Source: Elusimicrobiota bacterium
GTDB lineage: Bacteria; Elusimicrobiota; Elusimicrobia; UBA1565; UBA9628
Direction: 5' to 3'
NCBI GenBank assembly: GCA_016182905.1
Contig: JACPFR010000045.1
Location: forward strand, 1-52,893
DNA length: 52,893 nucleotides
Each line of letters begins with the position of its first letter. Position 1 is the stretch's first letter. Shown here piece by piece: positions 1-7,625 of this stretch. The position numbers and the translations under genes are program-made. The notes beneath the pieces are model-generated. The model had not been told where the DNA came from. It worked only from the letters and a program-made list of their open reading frames with translations, and did not search any database.

Positions 1-276
1 CGCCTCCGGCGGCAGGTCGGCGCCGCGCCGGGAGACCAGGCGCTCCAGCGTGTCGGCGAAGACGCGCGCGTCGCGCAGCGGGGCCAGGGCCCGCGCGGCG
101 CGGCGGCAGGCGGAGCCGGCGCGGGCGCACTCCGCCGCGACCGCGGTGCCCCGCCCGAGCCTCAGCACGGCGCGCGCCCGCCGCAGGCTCTTGCGAGCCT
201 CGTGCACCGTGCGGGCCGACGGGGGGCTTCGGCGAAGCCACCCGCGCGCCCGTTCGACGTCGCGGAAGGGATCCAT
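1..276 (-). CDS. CHAD-domain protein, N-terminal part (runs off left edge)
   Basis: An ATG at 276 opens 92 codons without a stop up to the window edge. The protein has the CHAD pattern: a His in VHEARKSLRRAR (residues 24-35), more Arg-rich helix, then PLRDARVFADTL (about 66-77), matching the family's RD-V motif. CHAD domains are alpha-helical, rich in His, Arg and Lys, and bind polyphosphate; some are fused to CYTH phosphatase domains, but nothing upstream of residue 1 suggests that here. A GA-rich stretch (GGGAGAGGGGG) abuts the ATG. The gene diverges from the small cysteine protein at 350 and shares a 73-bp promoter region with it. Family call is from motif reading only; the C-terminal part is outside the window. 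Confidence 0.75.
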   Translation of the reverse strand, partial: MDPFRDVERARGWLRRSPPSARTVHEARKSLRRARAVLRLGRGTAVAAECARAGSACRRAARALAPLRDARVFADTLERLVSRRGADLPPEA

Positions 277-289
277 CCCCCTCTCCCGC

Positions 290-306
290 CGCAACGAACA
301 GACCTT
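290..306 (-). promoter_or_regulatory. -24/-12-like promoter for the CHAD gene
   Basis: On the minus strand the sequence reads AAGGTCTGTTCGTTGCGG, with GG (304-303) separated by exactly 10 bases from GC (292-291), as in sigma-54 promoters. The predicted start near 279 leaves only about 3 nt before the ATG at 276. It overlaps the divergent copy at 305-321. Confidence 0.5.
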
Positions 307-321
307 GGCCCGTTCGTTGCG
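305..321 (+). promoter_or_regulatory. -24/-12-like promoter for the small Cys-rich protein
   Basis: TTGGCCCGTTCGTTGCG has GG at 307-308, ten bases, then GC at 319-320. A start about 12 nt downstream leaves an 18-nt leader holding an AAGGAGG ribosome site before the ATG at 350. One of ten such sites in the window. Confidence 0.55.
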
Positions 322-349
322 CCCCGAGAGCAGGACGCAAGGAGGCCTT

Positions 350-652
350 ATGACCGGGACCGCGGGCCTGCGCAGGACGGTGGAGATGTTCGCGGCCGTG
401 CTGATGCTGCTCCTGCTGGTGACGGCCCTGGCGCGCAAGCCGGCCGGGCCGCCCGAAGGGCCCGCGACGACCGCGGCGGCGATCGACAACCCCGTGGTCC
501 TCAACATCAGGACCTTGATCTATCACTGTCTCGCCTGCGACCTGGTCCGCAACTGCGGCACCGACTGCGTGACGGTGGACGTCGCCGAGGCGCGGCGGCG
601 CGGCGCGAAGCCCTGCGTGACCTGCGGAGGAATCTGCCTGGCGCGCAGGTAG
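350..652 (+). CDS. small membrane-anchored protein with Ada-like metal-binding Cys motif
   Basis: The product has 100 residues. An N-terminal hydrophobic helix (about 12-28) anchors or exports it. A cysteine-rich C-terminus follows: YHCLACDLVRNC (58-69), C73, and a closing GAKPCVTCGG (85-94). The spacing H..C......C...A...G..PC..C resembles the small zinc-binding module related to the Ada N-terminal domain, often found in short secreted bacterial proteins; metal binding is inferred. The ATG at 350 is chosen because AAGGAGG lies five bases before it and a promoter-like motif lies at 305-321. The same frame is open further upstream but that part is low-complexity Arg/Ala. It is convergent with the hemerythrin gene, the stop codons being one base apart. 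Confidence 0.7.
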   Translation: MTGTAGLRRTVEMFAAVLMLLLLVTALARKPAGPPEGPATTAAAIDNPVVLNIRTLIYHCLACDLVRNCGTDCVTVDVAEARRRGAKPCVTCGGICLARR

Positions 653-653
653 T

Positions 654-1139
654 TCAGCGCGCCGAGTGCCCGTGCAGGGCGTGCTCCCCGAACTCCTGCA
701 GCAGGGCCGCCGGCAGGCGCTCCCGCATCAGCGGGAAGAGCGTCTTCTCCTCGAACGTCAGATGAGCGTCCACCTCCGCGCTCATGCGGGGGAGGAGCTC
801 GCGCACGCGATGCGCGTGCTCGCCGTCGAAAGTGAAGGCGACGACGCTGAACAGCTTCATGATCTCGGCGACCGCCCGCCGGCCGCCCGCGAAGGCGTCG
901 CGCGTCGGCGCGTCGAGCTTGACCAAGGGGGCGACCTCCCTCAGGAACTCGTCCTCCGCCGCCTCATGATCCCGGAAGGACGCGAAGAACGCCTCGATGT
1001 CCTTCAAGAGACGCTTGCAGTCGAGCGAGACGCAGTCGTCCCAGCCGACTCCATGCGGACGCTGGAAACGCGCCTGGAGCGCCGTGAGCTCCTGGCGAAG
1101 CTGCCGGTGATTATCGAGAAAGACCTCGATGATGTCCAT
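654..1139 (-). CDS. hemerythrin HHE cation-binding domain protein
   Basis: The product has 161 residues and is entirely helical hemerythrin-like. Candidate di-iron ligands appear in order: H11 (DNHRQL), H58 and E62 (FRDHEAAEDE), H108 (DGEHAH), H126 and E130 (DAHLTFEEK). Such proteins bind O2 or NO, or sense iron and oxygen. The start at 1139 is supported by a strong GGAAGGAGGGG site immediately upstream. The gene lies 23 nt after the universal stress protein and is very likely co-transcribed with it from the promoter at 2065-2081. Together with the neighbouring oxidase operon this fits handling of oxygen or nitric oxide, though the ligand is not determined by sequence. Confidence 0.88.
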   Translation of the reverse strand: MDIIEVFLDNHRQLRQELTALQARFQRPHGVGWDDCVSLDCKRLLKDIEAFFASFRDHEAAEDEFLREVAPLVKLDAPTRDAFAGGRRAVAEIMKLFSVVAFTFDGEHAHRVRELLPRMSAEVDAHLTFEEKTLFPLMRERLPAALLQEFGEHALHGHSAR

Positions 1140-1162
1140 AACCCCTCCTTCCGGCGAAGACG

Positions 1163-2035
1163 CTATCCCGGCTTCGAGGACTTCTCCGGCCGCGCGCCTT
1201 CGGCGACGCGCAGGGCGTGGAGCATCCGCCCCGGGACGGGGACCGACAGCACCGGGATCGAGGACCTGCGGAGGACCTGCTCCAAGGTCGTACCGAAGAA
1301 CGCGTCCTTGATGAGGGATTTCCCGTGCGCGACGAGGATGACCCAATCCTGCCCGCGCTTGGCCTTCAGGATGCCCTTCACGGCGGGGCCGACGGCGGAC
1401 GCCGTTTCCGGGCGGCAGGCCTTGCGGACCTCCGCGGGCAGGCGGTCGACGAGCCGCGACAGCCGGAACCCGACGTTGCCGCTCCAGATCGGGTCGTCGG
1501 TCACGTGCAGGACCTTCAGCCCGGCCGCGAGCGACGCGGCCGCGGCCGCGGCGTACTGCAGGCCGTATTCCGAATACGGCGTGAAGTTCACGGGCGCGAG
1601 GATCGAGCGGATGGGCCGGACCTTCCCCCGCGCCGCGAGCACGGGGACGGGCGAGGTGCGGATCACGGCCTCGGCGGTCGAGCCCAGCATCACCCGCCGC
1701 AGGCCCTTGCGCCCGTGCGTGCCGACCACGATCATGTCCGGATGGCCGAGCTTGGCCAGCTCCACGATGCGCAGGGCCGGGTCGCCGTGGAGGACCGAGA
1801 TCTTGACTCCCTCCCCGATCTCCGCGCGGATCTGGGCGCGCATCTCCCGCGCGCCGGCCGGGGTGAGGACGGGAGGAGGCATCAGGTCGACGCCGGCCTG
1901 CCAGGGCTCGACGTAGACGGCTTCCAGGGAGGCGCCGCAGGCCTCCGCCAGCGCGGAGGCGTGCCGCCACGCCGTCCGGGAGACGTCGGTGAGATCGTAC
2001 GCGACGAGAATCCGCTTCGGAGGGAATCGGATCAT
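1163..2035 (-). CDS. tandem universal stress protein (two UspA domains)
   Basis: The product has 290 residues from the ATG at 2035. Domain 1 spans about 1-140 and starts with KRILVAYDLTD. It carries the ATP-binding loop GTHGRKGLRRVMLGSTAE (about 105-122), the G-2x-G-9x-G-S/T signature of nucleotide-binding USPs. Domain 2 (about 144-275) starts SILAPVNFTPYSEYG; its loop (AHGKSLIKDAFFGTTLEQVL) is degenerate, so it may not bind ATP. An ATG six codons upstream (2053) is possible, but the promoter motif at 2065-2081 predicts a start near 2054 and a G-rich ribosome site lies before 2035. First gene of a two-gene unit with hemerythrin. Confidence 0.9.
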   Translation of the reverse strand: MIRFPPKRILVAYDLTDVSRTAWRHASALAEACGASLEAVYVEPWQAGVDLMPPPVLTPAGAREMRAQIRAEIGEGVKISVLHGDPALRIVELAKLGHPDMIVVGTHGRKGLRRVMLGSTAEAVIRTSPVPVLAARGKVRPIRSILAPVNFTPYSEYGLQYAAAAAASLAAGLKVLHVTDDPIWSGNVGFRLSRLVDRLPAEVRKACRPETASAVGPAVKGILKAKRGQDWVILVAHGKSLIKDAFFGTTLEQVLRRSSIPVLSVPVPGRMLHALRVAEGARPEKSSKPG

Positions 2036-2064
2036 ATGGCCCCCAGTCCTCACATGCGTTCCGG

Positions 2065-2081
2065 CGCAACGATACGGCCTA
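2065..2081 (-). promoter_or_regulatory. -24/-12-like promoter for usp-hemerythrin
   Basis: The minus strand reads TAGGCCGTATCGTTGCG, with GG at 2079-2078 and GC at 2067-2066, ten bases apart. It overlaps the stop codon of the upstream farnesyltransferase gene, so a separate transcription unit begins directly behind the oxidase operon. Confidence 0.55.
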
Positions 2082-2924
2082 GCGCCGGTCGGCGACGAGG
2101 GCGGCGAGCACGAACGGCAGGTAGGCGAGCGACGCGAGGAAGACGCGCCGCGCCGAAGCCTGGGTCAGCTCGCGGGCGGCGGACAAGGACAGGACGAGGA
2201 ACACGCCGCCGAGGGAGAGCGCCGTGAACAGGTAGGCCCCGCCGGCCAGGCCGAGGCCGAAGGGAAGGACCGACACGACGAGGAGGAGGCCCGCGGTCGC
2301 CGCCATCTGCCAGGCCAGCTCGGCGCCCGAGGGATCGGTCACGGAGCTCACGCGGTAGCCGCCGAGGGCGTAGTCCTCGCGGTACAGCCAAGCCAGGGCC
2401 AGGAAGTGAGGCATTTGCCACAGGAACTGGATCCCGAACAGGACCGCCGCCGAGGCGTCGAGGGCTCCGCCCGCCGCGGTCCAGCCGATCACCGGCGGCA
2501 GCGCCCCGGGGACCGCGCCGACCCAGGTCGAGAGCGGCGAGAAGCGCTTCATCGGGGTGTAGACGAGCAGGTAGCTGGCCAAGGTGAACGCGGTCAGCGC
2601 GCACGCGGTCCCGCCGACCTTCCAGTACAGGAGCCCGAGCCCCGCCGCGCCCCACAGCAGGCCGAGAGCGTGCGCCGCCGCGGGCGTGACGCGGCCCGTC
2701 GGGATCGGGCGGCGCGCGGTCCGCTTCATCCTCGCGTCGAGGTCCGCCTCGAGGACCTGGTTGAGGCACCCCGTCGAGGCCGAAGCCAGCGCCACCCCGA
2801 TCACGGTCCACAGCAGGCGCGCCCCGTCGAGAGGGCCCCGGGAGGCCAGCGCGAAGCCCGCCGCGGCGCACAGCGCCACGAGCGCGGTGATGCGCGGCTT
2901 GGCCAGCTCCAGGTACGCCTTCAT
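2079..2924 (-). CDS. ctaB: protohaem IX farnesyltransferase (haem O synthase)
   Basis: The product has 281 residues with about eight membrane helices and makes haem O from haem B and farnesyl diphosphate for the oxidase encoded in the same operon. The UbiA-family first Asp-rich motif is clear: NQVLEADLDARMKRTARRPI (55-74). YTPMKRFSPLSTWVG and LPPVIGW (near 140-160) are typical of CtaB/CyoE. The second Asp motif is represented by YREDYALGGYR. The length is slightly below the usual 290-310. The start codon overlaps the stop of coxI by one base (TGATG), implying translational coupling. It is last in the seven-gene oxidase operon. Confidence 0.93.
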   Translation of the reverse strand: MKAYLELAKPRITALVALCAAAGFALASRGPLDGARLLWTVIGVALASASTGCLNQVLEADLDARMKRTARRPIPTGRVTPAAAHALGLLWGAAGLGLLYWKVGGTACALTAFTLASYLLVYTPMKRFSPLSTWVGAVPGALPPVIGWTAAGGALDASAAVLFGIQFLWQMPHFLALAWLYREDYALGGYRVSSVTDPSGAELAWQMAATAGLLLVVSVLPFGLGLAGGAYLFTALSLGGVFLVLSLSAARELTQASARRVFLASLAYLPFVLAALVADRR

Positions 2925-4675
2925 CAGGCCCTGACCCCGTAGTCGTAGGGGTCGCTCTCAGCCTTGGGCGGGGTCTTGAAGTTGCCGTGCGGGGGCGGCG
3001 AGGCCGCCTTCCACTCGAGGGTCAGCGCCTCCCACGGGTTCTCCCCCGCCTGCTCGCCGCCGCGCAGCGAGGCGAGGACGTTGTAGGAGAACACGAGCAC
3101 CGACGAGCCGACGACCAGGGCGGCCAGGCTGGCGAAGGTCTGCACCGGGTCCATCCACGCCGGGAAGTCCGCGACGTGGCGGCGCATGCCGTGGTTGCCG
3201 AGCCAGAACAACGGGATGAAGACGGCGTTGAAGCCGACGAACATCAGTCCGCACTGGACCTTGGCCAAGGTCTCGTTCAGGCGCCTGCCCGTCATCTTCG
3301 GGAACCAGTGATGAAAACCCGCGAAGAAGCCGAACACGGCGCCGCCCATGATCGTGAAGTGGAAGTGGGCGACGATGAACCAGGTGTCGTGCAGGTGCAG
3401 GTCGGTCGGGGCGTCGGCCAGCGGGATGCCGGTCAGGCCGCCGATCAGGAAGTTGGCGACCATCGCCAGCGCCCACAGCGCCGGGGAGTCGAGGCGGAGT
3501 TTCGACTTCCACAGCGTGCCCATCACGGACAGGAAGACGACGCCGGTCGGGATCGAGATCAATTCGGTATTGATCATGAACGGCAGCTTGAGGAGCATCC
3601 ACATGCCCGACGTGAACATGTGGTGGGCCCAGACGATGAAGCTCAGCGCCGTGATCGTCATCAGCGCGCCCGCGACGAGCTTGTAGGCGAACAGCGGCTT
3701 GCGCGCGTACACCGGCAGGATCTCCAGCACCGCGCCGAAGGCGGGCAGGATCATGATGTACACGGCCGGGTGGGAGTAGTACCAGAACAGGTGCTGGTAC
3801 AGGAGCACGTTCCCCCCGAGGTCCGAGGCGAAGAACGTCGTGTGCATGACGCGGTCGAAGGTGACCATGATCAGCGACGCGGCGACGACCGAGGTGCCCA
3901 TGATCTGGATGATTGCGGTCGCGACGATCGACCAGGTGAAGATCGGCACCCGCCTCCAGCCCATGCCCGGGGCGCGCATCGTGAGCACGGTGGCGACGAA
4001 GTTGACGCCGCCGAAGATCGAGGAGAAGCCGGCGGTGACGAAGGCCAGCACGAAGAGCTGCTTGCCGATCGTCGAGCCCTGCGTGGACAGCGGGGCGATG
4101 GCGGTCCAGCCGAAGTCGAGCCCGCCGAGCAGCGGCGAGGCGAGCAGGAGGATCACCGCCGGCGGCAGGAGCCAGAAGCTGAGCGCGTTCAGGCGCGGGA
4201 AGGCCATGTCCCGGGCGCCGATCTGCAGCGGGACTATGAAGTTGCCGAGGCCGCCCGCCGTGGCGATCAGGGCGACGACGACCATCGTGATGCCGTGCAG
4301 GGACATGACGGTCACGTACTGCTCGGGGGTCAGGTACTGCAGGCCGTGCCGGGCGAGCTCGAGGCGCATCGTCAGCGCGAGCAGGCCGCCGACGAGGAAG
4401 ATGATCACGGCGGCGGCCGTGTACTGGATGCCGACCACCTTGTGGTCGACGTCGAAGGAGAAGTAGCGCGCGACGCCGTGCTTCTCCTCGGGCTCCTTGC
4501 CCTCGGCGTAGCTGCGCATGGCCTTGGCGCCCCCGACGACGCCGAGGAAGACGAGCAGGGACGCCAGGTAGCCGAGCACGCAGGCGGCCTGCGGGCCCAG
4601 CGGGCCCCGCAGGCCCAGGTAGCCGGCGACGAACACGGCGGCGCCGGCGGCGAGTGCTGAGAAAAATTCGGTCAT
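2924..4675 (-). CDS. ctaD: cytochrome c oxidase subunit I, A2-type haem-copper oxidase
   Basis: The product has 583 residues and is the catalytic subunit reducing O2 in the cytoplasmic membrane. Visible ligands: H127 in SLHGITM (low-spin haem), H302 and Y306 in YYSHPAVY (CuB and cross-linked Tyr), H351/H352 (CuB) and H437/H439 in VAHFHF. The motif is YSHPxV and has Ala304 where A1 enzymes have the D-channel glutamate of GHPEV; this defines the A2 class, where a Tyr-Ser pair replaces it. The canonical core begins only near DHKVVGIQY (residue 77). It is preceded by an unusual extension with two extra predicted membrane helices (about 5-20 and 31-50). It lies 21 nt after subunit II. Confidence 0.96.
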   Translation of the reverse strand: MTEFFSALAAGAAVFVAGYLGLRGPLGPQAACVLGYLASLLVFLGVVGGAKAMRSYAEGKEPEEKHGVARYFSFDVDHKVVGIQYTAAAVIIFLVGGLLALTMRLELARHGLQYLTPEQYVTVMSLHGITMVVVALIATAGGLGNFIVPLQIGARDMAFPRLNALSFWLLPPAVILLLASPLLGGLDFGWTAIAPLSTQGSTIGKQLFVLAFVTAGFSSIFGGVNFVATVLTMRAPGMGWRRVPIFTWSIVATAIIQIMGTSVVAASLIMVTFDRVMHTTFFASDLGGNVLLYQHLFWYYSHPAVYIMILPAFGAVLEILPVYARKPLFAYKLVAGALMTITALSFIVWAHHMFTSGMWMLLKLPFMINTELISIPTGVVFLSVMGTLWKSKLRLDSPALWALAMVANFLIGGLTGIPLADAPTDLHLHDTWFIVAHFHFTIMGGAVFGFFAGFHHWFPKMTGRRLNETLAKVQCGLMFVGFNAVFIPLFWLGNHGMRRHVADFPAWMDPVQTFASLAALVVGSSVLVFSYNVLASLRGGEQAGENPWEALTLEWKAASPPPHGNFKTPPKAESDPYDYGVRA

Positions 4676-4696
4676 TTCGTTCTCCGGTCGATGGGA

Positions 4697-5404
4697 CTAG
4701 AATTCCGCCTTCATGCTGCTCTCGAAGTCCTCGTGCTCGAGGACCTCGACGCTGGCCAGCATGTCGTAATGGTCGCGGCCGCACAGCTGGTTGCAGAGCA
4801 ACGTATATTCCCCGGTCTTGGTCGGCGTCAGGATCATCGGGATCGCCTTGCCGGGCACGGCGTCCTGCTTGATGCGGAACTCGGGGACCCAGAACGCGTG
4901 GACGACGTCCTTCGAGGTCAGGATCAGGCGGTGGCGCTTGCCCTTCTCCATGAACAGCTTGGCGCCGAAGGTCTTGTACTGCGGGTAGTAGAACTCCCAG
5001 CTGAACTGCGAGGCGCGGACCTCGATGTCGATGTCGGCCGAGGGGTCCTTGATGAGCTCGCGCAGCTCGTGCGCGCCGAGCGCGGCCAAAGACAACGTCA
5101 GCGCGATGCTGGCCGCGATCCAGCCGACCTCGACGAAGCGGCCGCGGCTGCCGTCGAACTTCTCGCCCTGCTCGGTCCGCTTCGCGGCCCGAAAGGCGAA
5201 GACGCAGTAGAGCAGGAAGCCCATCACGAGGGCGTAGATCACTCCCTCGACGACGAGCAGCCCGTACCAGGCGGAGTCCACGTGGGCCGCCTGCGCGGAC
5301 GCGGCCAGGGGCATCGTCGGGAAGCGGGTGAAGAGGACGTAGAGCGCCCCGGCGATGAGGGCGCTGAGCGCGGCGATGACGGCGACGGCGGATTTATTCT
5401 TCAA
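4697..5404 (-). CDS. ctaC: cytochrome c oxidase subunit II (CuA)
   Basis: The product has 235 residues. Hydrophobic helices lie near 7-25, 45-72 and 92-112, followed by an extracytoplasmic cupredoxin domain that takes electrons from cytochrome c. The aromatic stretch QFSWEFYY (133-140) and the CuA ligands are present: H169, C204, C208, H212 and M215. The segment reads CNQLCGRDHYDM; the position normally held by Glu between the two cysteines (C-x-E-x-C) is Gln206, an uncommon but conservative change since this residue binds CuA through its backbone. No cytochrome c domain is fused to the C-terminus. The start overlaps the SCO stop by four bases. Confidence 0.95.
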   Translation of the reverse strand: MKNKSAVAVIAALSALIAGALYVLFTRFPTMPLAASAQAAHVDSAWYGLLVVEGVIYALVMGFLLYCVFAFRAAKRTEQGEKFDGSRGRFVEVGWIAASIALTLSLAALGAHELRELIKDPSADIDIEVRASQFSWEFYYPQYKTFGAKLFMEKGKRHRLILTSKDVVHAFWVPEFRIKQDAVPGKAIPMILTPTKTGEYTLLCNQLCGRDHYDMLASVEVLEHEDFESSMKAEF

Positions 5405-5973
5405 GAACCGACCTCCAGGAGCCGCCGCGCGTCGCGCGCGATCGCGGCGTTGTCAGAATCGCTGAGCCCGTCGTAGTAGCCTCGGATGGCGCCGCTCCGG
5501 TCGATGAGCACGAAGCGCGAGCTGTGCGTCGCGCGCTGCTCCTCGGGAGCGGACGGGTTGACCGACAGCGGCAGGCGGAAGCCCGCGTACAGCAGGTGAT
5601 AGGTCTCGGACGGCGAGCCGCGCAGGAACACCCAGCGCTCCGGCTCGGCCTCGTAGCGCCGGGCGTAGCGGCGCAGGCGCTCCGGGGTGTCCCCCTCGGA
5701 GTCGACTGCCACCGTCAGCAGCCCGACCGACGGCGGCAGCTCGCGGCCGAGCTTGGACAGCCGCGCGCTGAGGATCGGGCAGGGCCCGGCGCAGCGGGTG
5801 AATACGAAGTCGGCGATCCACACCTTGCCCAGCAGGTCCTTGCGCCCGAACGGCGCGGCGGAGTCCGGGCCGACCGAGGTCATCGTGAACTCGGGCAGCA
5901 CGGCGAGCGGCCCGGTCTTGCGCGCGCAGGCGCAGGACAGCAGGACGACGCAGGCGATCAGGGCTCGGCGCAT
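5401..5973 (-). CDS. SCO1/SenC-family copper chaperone, lipoprotein
   Basis: The product has 190 residues with an N-terminal signal ending in a lipobox-like LLSCAC (about 11-16), so it is likely anchored outside the inner membrane. A thioredoxin fold follows with the copper-binding CAGPC (61-65) and H150 in RATHSSRFVLIDRSG, the three ligands of SCO proteins. The role known for the family is delivery of copper to CuA of subunit II, whose gene follows immediately (four-base overlap). Its ATG touches the stop of subunit IV at 5973, so the unit is tightly coupled. Confidence 0.92.
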   Translation of the reverse strand: MRRALIACVVLLSCACARKTGPLAVLPEFTMTSVGPDSAAPFGRKDLLGKVWIADFVFTRCAGPCPILSARLSKLGRELPPSVGLLTVAVDSEGDTPERLRRYARRYEAEPERWVFLRGSPSETYHLLYAGFRLPLSVNPSAPEEQRATHSSRFVLIDRSGAIRGYYDGLSDSDNAAIARDARRLLEVGS

Positions 5974-6302
5974 CAGAATCGGGCGAAGGTCAGGTCGGGC
6001 AGTATCCCGACGACGAGTATGCCCACGGCGACGGCGCCGATGCCGAGGATCACGTACGTCATCGCGCGCTCGCGGCGCAGGCCCATGTAGTAGAAGCCGA
6101 TGAGGCTCGCCTTGGCGCCCGCGATGATCAGCGCCAGCGAGACCGTCATGATCCGTCCGCCGTGGGTGAAGTGCCCCGCGCCCACCGTCGCGACGGTCAG
6201 GGCCAGCAGGGCCAGATAGACGCCGAGGTCGAGGGCGTCGTCCGAATGCGCCGCGTCCTTTTCGACGCCGGCGAGCGCGGCGGGAGCGATTTCCTGGTTC
6301 AA
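5973..6302 (-). CDS. cytochrome c oxidase subunit IV-like small membrane protein
   Basis: The product has 109 residues with three predicted membrane helices (about 27-45, 52-70 and 82-100), the layout of prokaryotic subunit IV (CtaF/CoxF type). The segment AGAKASLIGFYYMGLRRERAM resembles the conserved K-x-x-L-V-x-x-Y-F-M-H-L region of that family, with Gly replacing the His. It lies between subunit III and SCO. The family is poorly conserved, so the call leans on size, helix pattern and operon position. Confidence 0.82.
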   Translation of the reverse strand: MNQEIAPAALAGVEKDAAHSDDALDLGVYLALLALTVATVGAGHFTHGGRIMTVSLALIIAGAKASLIGFYYMGLRRERAMTYVILGIGAVAVGILVVGILPDLTFARF

Positions 6303-6315
6303 TGGAGGTCTCCTG

Positions 6316-6942
6316 TCAGATGAGGTAGAGCAGCGGGAAGAGGAACACCCAGACCACGTCGACGAAGTGCCAGTACAGGCCGGCGTACTCCGCGCGGCGC
6401 GCGACGGCGGGCATCGGGGCGCGGGCGGAGGCGAACAGCGCGACGCCGTTCCAGACCAGGCCGGCGACGATGTGCAGGCCGTGGAGGATGGTGAGCATGT
6501 AGTAGTACGACAGGAAGATCGACAGCCCCGGGCTCGCCTTGGCCAGCTCCGAGCCCGGATAGTAGCCGTGGGAGACCTTGAGCGCGTACTCCGCGGACTT
6601 CACGACGAGGAACCCGAGGCCCAGGACGATGGTCGCGATCATGTTCGCGCGGTACCCCGCGCGGTCGGCGCGCTCGGCGCGCGTGATGGCGCGGACCATG
6701 GTGTAGGAGCTCGTGAGCAGGAGGACGGTGTTCAGCGCGGCCATAGCCAGGCCGGGCAGGTGGCCCGCCTCGGGCCAGACCACGACGCCGAGGGCGCACT
6801 CGGGATTGCCCAGGCGCGTGCCGACGTAGGACGCCAGGAAGGCGCCGAACAGGAGTATCTCCGACAGGATGAACAGCCAGAGGCCGACCTTGCCCCCCTC
6901 GTCCTCTCGCCAGTCGGCGTCCGCCGTGATCGCTGCTTCCAT
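6316..6942 (-). CDS. ctaE: cytochrome c oxidase subunit III
   Basis: The product has 208 residues and five helices, the short form of subunit III without the first two helices. Recognisable blocks are KVGLWLFILSEILLFGAFLA near the N-terminus, LLTSSYTMVRA, HGLHIVAGLVWN and YWHFVDVVWVFLFPLLYL at the end, the last being the family signature. It stabilises subunit I and its oxygen and proton pathways. It starts three bases after the Rrf2-type regulator stop and is the first structural gene of the operon. Confidence 0.95.
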   Translation of the reverse strand: MEAAITADADWREDEGGKVGLWLFILSEILLFGAFLASYVGTRLGNPECALGVVVWPEAGHLPGLAMAALNTVLLLTSSYTMVRAITRAERADRAGYRANMIATIVLGLGFLVVKSAEYALKVSHGYYPGSELAKASPGLSIFLSYYYMLTILHGLHIVAGLVWNGVALFASARAPMPAVARRAEYAGLYWHFVDVVWVFLFPLLYLI

Positions 6943-6945
6943 GTC

Positions 6946-7458
6946 TTACCGTCCCCCTCGAGCGTGTCGCGCGGCGTCCGGCGCCGCGTGCGTCTGTTCC
7001 TTTTTAGGACCGTTATTGAGCGGATGGATCTCGAGGCTCTTGGCCATCTCCGCCAAGGTGGTGCGCGCCAGCGAGACGCGGACGTCCTCCTCGCGCTCGC
7101 GCAGCGGGCAGAACACGACGCAGTCCGTGCCCTCGCACTTGCGCTCGCCGTAGAACACGCAGTCCGCGCGGTGATACGGCCCCTCGCAGGCCTCGAGGAT
7201 GTCGAGCAAGGAGATCTCCGCCGCCGGCTTGGCCAGCGCCACGCCGCCGTTGGCGCCGCTCTTCGAGGTGATCAGCCCGTGCCGCGTGCACAGCTCCAGG
7301 ATCTTGGACAGGAAGCTCTTCGGGATGGCCTGCGCCTCGGCCAGCACGCGCACCGGGATCGGCTTGCCCGGCACGCCGCCGGACTCCAGCGCGAGGCGGG
7401 TGAGCGCCGCGATGGCGTACTCCCCTCCCCGGTTCAGATTGAAGCATCCCGTGTTCAT
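6946..7458 (-). CDS. Rrf2-family transcriptional regulator with Cys cluster motif
   Basis: The product has 170 residues. The winged helix-turn-helix (about 8-85) has the Rrf2 hallmarks EYAIAALTRLA, IPKSFLSKILELC and SKSGANGGVALAKPA. After the dimerisation helix comes a cysteine set C100, C108, C113 and C117, which very probably holds an iron-sulfur cluster as in IscR, NsrR or RirA. The spacing (7, 4 and 3 intervening residues) differs from the usual three-cysteine pattern. Being first in the oxidase operon, it probably controls that operon in response to O2, NO or iron. No clear ribosome site precedes the ATG at 7458. Confidence 0.9.
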   Translation of the reverse strand: MNTGCFNLNRGGEYAIAALTRLALESGGVPGKPIPVRVLAEAQAIPKSFLSKILELCTRHGLITSKSGANGGVALAKPAAEISLLDILEACEGPYHRADCVFYGERKCEGTDCVVFCPLREREEDVRVSLARTTLAEMAKSLEIHPLNNGPKKEQTHAAPDAARHARGGR

Positions 7459-7493
7459 GGACGTTTTGTGTCTTTAATGTCTACGAACTCTAC

Positions 7494-7510
7494 CGCAACG
7501 CTCCGGCCAT
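7494..7510 (-). promoter_or_regulatory. -24/-12-like promoter for the oxidase operon
   Basis: The minus strand reads ATGGCCGGAGCGTTGCGG, with GG at 7508-7507 and GC at 7496-7495, ten bases apart. A start near 7483 leaves about 25 nt of leader before the Rrf2 ATG. Confidence 0.55.
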
Positions 7511-7600
7511 GGTTTTCCGTCAAAAATGGAACACCCGTCTTTTTCCGCTTAAGGTTGAGCGCGGCTGCCGCGGGACTCATCCACGCCGTTCACAGCGGCA

Positions 7601-7616
7601 CTGTCGTCGACGACAG
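7601..7616. repeat. perfect 16-bp palindrome downstream of nrdG
   Basis: CTGTCGTCGACGACAG is fully self-complementary and begins ten bases past the nrdG stop on the minus strand. No T-run follows, so an intrinsic terminator is not shown; it could be a weak terminator stem or an operator. Confidence 0.4.
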
Positions 7617-7625
7617 CGTGTTTGG

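Larger units (their letters stand above)
7459..7625. other. intergenic region between nrdG end and the oxidase operon
   Basis: These 167 bases hold the promoter motif at 7494-7510 and a perfect palindrome at 7601-7616. The stretch around 7460-7560 is noticeably more AT-rich than the surrounding coding DNA. I see no small gene in it. Confidence 0.6.

Noticed and set aside
50-349. N-terminal extension of the small Cys-rich protein
   Set aside because: This stretch is antisense to the CHAD-domain frame and Arg/Ala-rich; the ribosome site and promoter motif support the ATG at 350.
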